A stretch of DNA of 64,000 bases, from contig NC_133156.1 of the NCBI RefSeq assembly GCF_040802235.1, positions 186,260,351 to 186,324,350 on the forward strand, given 5' to 3'. The position numbers and the translations under genes were made by a program. Below, in pieces: positions 59,823 to 64,000 of this stretch. This stretch comes from Manis javanica (Eukaryota > Chordata > Mammalia > Pholidota > Manidae). The stretch's first letter is position 1, and every line of letters begins with the position of its first letter. The notes beneath the pieces are model-generated. The model saw only the letters and a program-made list of their open reading frames with translations, did no database searches and was not told the DNA's origin.

Positions 59823-62189
59823 ACACAGACTACTGGTGGATGGAAAAAGTTAGCAATTATTTTCCAGATAACCACATGCCTGATTTCTGGGGGTTCTTCT
59901 CTCCTGCCAAGCAGGAAAGTAGCTGTCTAAGTTCGAAGCCAAGGCCTTTTGGCTTGAGGAAACATTTTCCGAGAGTGCTTCAGGCTCTCCAGCTCTCTTG
60001 CAGAGGCCCCTGCACTTCTCCTGTAGAAGAACAGGAAGCTGCCCCTTGGCCTTAGTGAACTCACTAGTCAGGATGACTTCTCACCACTGATGGATCCCAG
60101 GCTCCTGGACAAACTTCACAGAAACTCATTTTTTTTTCTATGACGCTTAACAGTCAGGCTAAATACAAGAAATTCCGATTTTTTTAAAAAGGGGAAGACA
60201 GATGGAAGCCCATATTCTAGATATGTCTTTGGCAACAGGAAGTTGTTGTTTGGGCCATTAAACTCCCTGCTACCTTCCTTTGGCTAATAAAACCATGGAG
60301 GACCTCATCGGAAGCATCCATCCTATTTTGTGACTTCCTAATTTATTCAACAGCTCAGGGCTTTCTCTCATCCATCATTCAGGAAATCCTGGATTGAATG
60401 GGTCAAACAAAGAGATGAGTTTGAAACCTTGAGGGGGGATTTGAGGATCTTGTGTGGTTGCAGAATCTTCAGGAATAGAAGGACCAGAAATTCCTCAGTA
60501 TGCTTAAAGCTATCCAGGTTTATGTGGAGTCTATCAGGACTGTTTCTCCACATAAATTACTAATCTTCTTGGGAGCATGTCCAATCTGAAGCTATGGCTG
60601 GAGCATCTTCATCCTTGAAGGTTCACGTCTCACACCTCCTCCAACTGAATTACACCCTTGAGATTTCTAACACTACCAGGGGCCATTATTTCGCTAGAGG
60701 ATTTTGACAGGAACAGTCAGCTCTGTACCTACTTCCTCAAGAACCAGATTCTATCAGAAATCATTGGCATTATTTGTCATTTACAAATAGTTAATATAGC
60801 TTCAGTTGACAAAAATGAGGCTTAGAATCACTGCTTCACAGACATCAACTCACCTGAGAAGATAAGCCTCACTTGCAGCCGGGAGTAGCTGAGCTGAATT
60901 AGAAGTTAAGCTCACAGTAGGTGGGTGAGAATGCATTTGAACTGTTATCACTTCTACTCTTTCTATTTCTACATTAGTTGTACTTTCAGCAGCAGAACAG
61001 TGGGATGAAGCCTTGACACAGGATGGCCGAGGGCATCCCACCTGAGAAATCTTCTGTGCCAAAAACTTTGACATCAACACACAATAGGGGGAGCTAACTA
61101 AGCCAAAATTAAATGAGCAGTGGACAGATGTCTGTTTTCAGCACTGTCTAAGTTCCAGAACCCTCAACAAATTCATTTTACTAAAGTCTCTTTGCTCCAG
61201 AGGAGATGCCTGCAGTTCTTTGTAAGTCTCCCCAGCTGCCCACTGTAATCCATTCAGATCTTAATGTATTCTTCAGGATCTTCATGTGCCCTGAATTTAT
61301 CTATTCACCTTTAATACCTGCTTCCAGAACAATAATCAGCCTGGAAGTCATGAAGATCACTGCTTATAACTAGCTAGCACTTCTATGGCCATCACCATTA
61401 CATGGACATGTTCCCTTCAATAAGTGGGTCATAATCCCATTTATGTGGGAATGGACATTGGTGCTTCATCTTATTCCTGGAATTGGTTATTGCAATTCTT
61501 TCATTGCCATCTCTCTGCTTATTAACAAATTTTTTCATCTCTAAGGCTCTCCAGCACCTAACTTCTGACTCCAGCCCATGTCACATTCCAGCTCTAAAAG
61601 TACTTTCAAATTCTGCACCCATCTTGTTCACCTTTGTATTGCTTATCATGTGCAGGAGAAATGCTCCAGGAATCAGCCTATCGACAAGTCCTAAAGGAGA
61701 AGTTCCATCTGTGAATACCCTTCAGCCAGAACTTGTCCATCCATATGGTCACTGTGGACTTACTATACAGATTACTATGATCTGTTCAAAGCACTCTGCT
61801 TCACAGCCATCCTCCATATTCTGAAATATACTCCATTTCTCTGAAATCTCAAGTCCATTGCCACCCAGCAAGTGTACCATAACTAGGGAAGCCGTAAGCC
61901 TCTCAAGAAGACATACGTGATAGTCGTCAGTGGGCAAGAGAAGAGCATAAATATACAACAGCAAGCCTGGAATACTTGGAAATGACTTCCAAGTAAGTAC
62001 ATGTTTGTGCCACCAGTCTTTACTGAGACCTGGAGTATAGGCCAAAAAATAAACAAACCAACTAAAGAGCAAAAATTCATCCATAGTTGGCAGTCTACAG
62101 CCTCCAATCTAAACCAACTGTGTCATTTTGCAGATTAGCATAAAAATTTATGGAACTTTCCTAAAGTATTCTAGATGATAATTAGTACA
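59823..62189. other. Unassigned sequence, about 2.4 kb
   Basis: No gene or RNA recognised. The interval 60060-60300 and the stretch near 60780-60840 may hold decayed MIR-like sequence; 61470-61660 has a vaguely L2-like look. Neither is strong enough to call. Confidence 0.35.
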
Positions 62190-62850
62190 TTGAATTTTTT
62201 CCAGCTTTATATTGAGGTATATTAACAAATAAAAACTGTATATATTTAAGGTTCACAATGTGATGTTTGCTATATACATACATTGTGACATGATTACCAT
62301 AATCATGCTAATTAACCTCACAGAATCATCATATTTTTAGTGAGACTGTTAGGATCTACTCACTTAGGAATTTCAAGTATAAAATACAGTATTACTGTCA
62401 TTGCAATGCTGTAAATTAGCTCTTCAGAACTTCATTCTGCATAATTGAACTGTTCTCTTTGAACATCACCTCCCCATTCTCTCTACCCTAAAGGGCCTGA
62501 TAACCACCATTCTACTCTCTGCTCCTATGAATTCAGTATTTTTAGATTACATATAAAAGTGAGATCATGCAATATTTGTCTTTCTGTGTGGCATTTCACT
62601 TAGCATAATGTCCTCCAGATTCATCCATGTAATTGCAAATGACAGGATTTCCTACCTTTTTCAAGGCTAAATAATATTCCATTTATCTATTCATCTGTTT
62701 TCTTTTTCTATTCATCTGTTGATGGACACTTGGATTGTTACCAATCTTGGCAATTGTGAATAATGCTGCAATGCACATGGACATGTAGATGACTCTTCAA
62801 GATACTGATTTCATTTCCTTGTATATATACCCAGAAATGGTGAGCACATT
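62190..62850 (-). mobile_element. Old L1, 3' end (ORF2 C-terminus and 3'UTR), antisense
   Basis: 3'UTR part 'tatattgaggtatattaacaaataaaaactgtatatatttaaggttcacaatgtgatg' (62209-62266), then ORF2 C-terminal complement: 'catttcacttagcataatgtcctccagattcatccatgt' and 'ggctaaataatattccat' (62665-62682), the same ORF2 end seen at 15700-15850 (+) and 22760-22890 (-). It carries a small duplication of 'ctattcatctgtt' around 62687-62720. 5'-truncated. Confidence 0.88.
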
Positions 62851-63259
62851 GACTTTTAAACTTATTTAAAAGCAGCTTATAAAATCTGTGGACATATACA
62901 ACTTAAAAATGACTATAGTAACTTTTCTTCTTTTTTATTGTTATTGTCATGGTAGTTATTTTTTCAACAAATATTCATTGAGGACCCAGGTTCTGGTGCA
63001 GAAGGATGTCTCCATTCATCTTGAGAAACTCAATGGCCTAACTGGAAGGACACAATATAGCAAACTCTCCACAGTCCACTGTGATATGAGCTTAATAAGA
63101 ATACAGATGAAGCTGTGAAAAACAAAAAAATTCTGCACTCACACAGGGGAGTCAGGGAGAATCATATGATCTGTACCTACAAGTGTAAGCAGATGGTCAC
63201 TAGATAGTTAAAGGGAAGGGAGAACCAGCAGAAACAAAGATGCCAGAGAGAGGAGGGAG
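62851..63259. other. Unassigned sequence with possible old repeat
   Basis: 62955-63090 contains 'caacaaatattcattgaggaccc...gagaaactcaatggcctaactgg', like the widespread pattern at 58345. No gene. Confidence 0.4.
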
Positions 63260-63680
63260 ACCGGAAAGAGGAAGGTATGTATTAGTTAGGGTATAAAGCT
63301 AAGCCTTTGTAATAAAGAGACTGATATATAGAGTGACTCAAACAAGATAGCAGTGTATTTATTTCTCTGTCCAGATGTAGGCGGGCAGTCTGGAGCCAGT
63401 AGACAGCTCTGCTCCATGAGGTCAGCCTGGTTTCAGATTCCTTCTTTCTTTGTTTGCCTTTGCCAGCAATCAGCAGCACTAGCCTATGGGAAAAGAAGAA
63501 GAGAAATGGAACATAAGCAATGTCCTCTTGACACAACATGACCTAGAAGTTGCATACATAACTTCCACTCATGACCCTGTTACTGAACTTAACAACATCA
63601 AGTTTCAAAGAAGCCTGGGAAATGTAGTTTCTAACAGGATCACCACAGCCTGCTAATACTCTAGGGATTTTATTATGGAA
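63260..63680. repeat. Widespread mammalian repeat, family unassigned
   Basis: 'gtattagttagggtataaagct', 'tcaaacaagatagcagtgtatttatttctctgtc', 'gcgggcagtctggagccagtagacagctctgctccatgaggtca' and 'agaagcctgggaaatgtagtttct' are segments I recognise from a common mammalian repeat, but I cannot name the family or strand with certainty. Confidence 0.5.
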
Positions 63681-64000
63681 GGAAGGTGAAAACATGTATA
63701 GGGAGGGACAATTGCTGGCATTTACTGCACTGTTTGAGGAATCCTATGTAACTCTTGCCTGATGTATGGAGGAATAGCAGGAAATGAAGATCCTGGGATG
63801 TGTGCTATTAGATAAGGAAAACACAGTCTATAATCCAAGCAGAATATGTGAAAAGATAGAGGTGTGCAATTTGAAAGTGGATACAACAGCCTATCGGTAT
63901 GGCTAGGTCAGTGTCGTATAAACCTCTGACGGCAGTGGCTTTGTGGCGTCTAAGCAATCTTCACACTGGGGATCAAACCTGGGTTAAATACAACTGGCAT
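63681..64000. other. Unassigned sequence at window end
   Basis: Nothing clear. The last 45 bases (ggggatcaaacctgggtt) resemble the B-box complement of tRNA-derived SINEs, but the match is too short. Confidence 0.35.

Noticed and set aside
63945..63985. Possible tRNA-derived SINE start or tRNA remnant
   Set aside because: Only a short B-box-complement-like string; no A box, no cloverleaf, and the window ends.
1..64000. CRISPR array, operons, phage or other prokaryotic systems
   Set aside because: The DNA is mammalian; the only tandem structures are microsatellites and the L1 5'UTR units.

Overview
This is AT-rich, gene-poor, repeat-dense DNA from a placental mammal. The evidence is full-length LINE-1 (L1) elements, L2 and MIR relics, Tigger1 DNA transposons, a MaLR-type LTR, (CA)n/(TG)n microsatellites and a retrocopy carrying U2 snRNA and LRRC37 sequence. 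I see no Alu, rodent B1/B2, carnivore tRNA-Lys or ruminant SINEs. That argues against primate, rodent, dog/cat-like or ruminant DNA and leaves a SINE-poor laurasiatherian-type lineage (a pangolin would fit; this is inference, not proof). I found no intact protein-coding gene, no convincing exon and no CpG island. The window looks intergenic or deep-intronic.

Layout. 1-3812: 5' half of an antisense L1, cut by the window edge, with a degenerate ~63-bp tandem repeat in its 5'UTR. 3813-6290: older antisense L1. 6971-8690: internally deleted Tigger1 (+). 10257-16215: full-length but dead L1 (+). 18870-22150: old L1 fragments. 22413-28685: full-length dead L1 (-) bounded by a clear target-site duplication. 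The two full-length L1s face each other tail to tail, 6.2 kb apart. 30380-30920: L2. 32560-34990: three old L1 pieces. 36600-37560: an old medium-copy repeat. 38195-38600: MaLR-type solo LTR. 42934-43404 and 44025-44340: short antisense L1s. 47325-48203: chimeric U2 snRNA / LRRC37 retrocopy. 51915-52680: old repeat. 53064-55419: near full-length Tigger1 (-). 55435-56010: MIRs around a (TG)n. 56203-56426: a 224-bp TIR element with TA target duplications. 58345-59822: MIRs and old repeats. 62190-62850: antisense L1. The rest is sequence in which I recognise nothing.

Most notable locus: 47341-48190. A nearly complete U2 snRNA copy is joined directly to the spliced 3' part of an LRRC37-family mRNA with AATAAA and a short A tail, and one 12-bp target-site duplication brackets the whole unit. 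This is the signature of L1 reverse transcriptase switching templates from mRNA to a small nuclear RNA during one integration. No genes act together here; the shared theme is L1 machinery acting in cis (L1 copies) and in trans (the chimera), plus older cut-and-paste elements.
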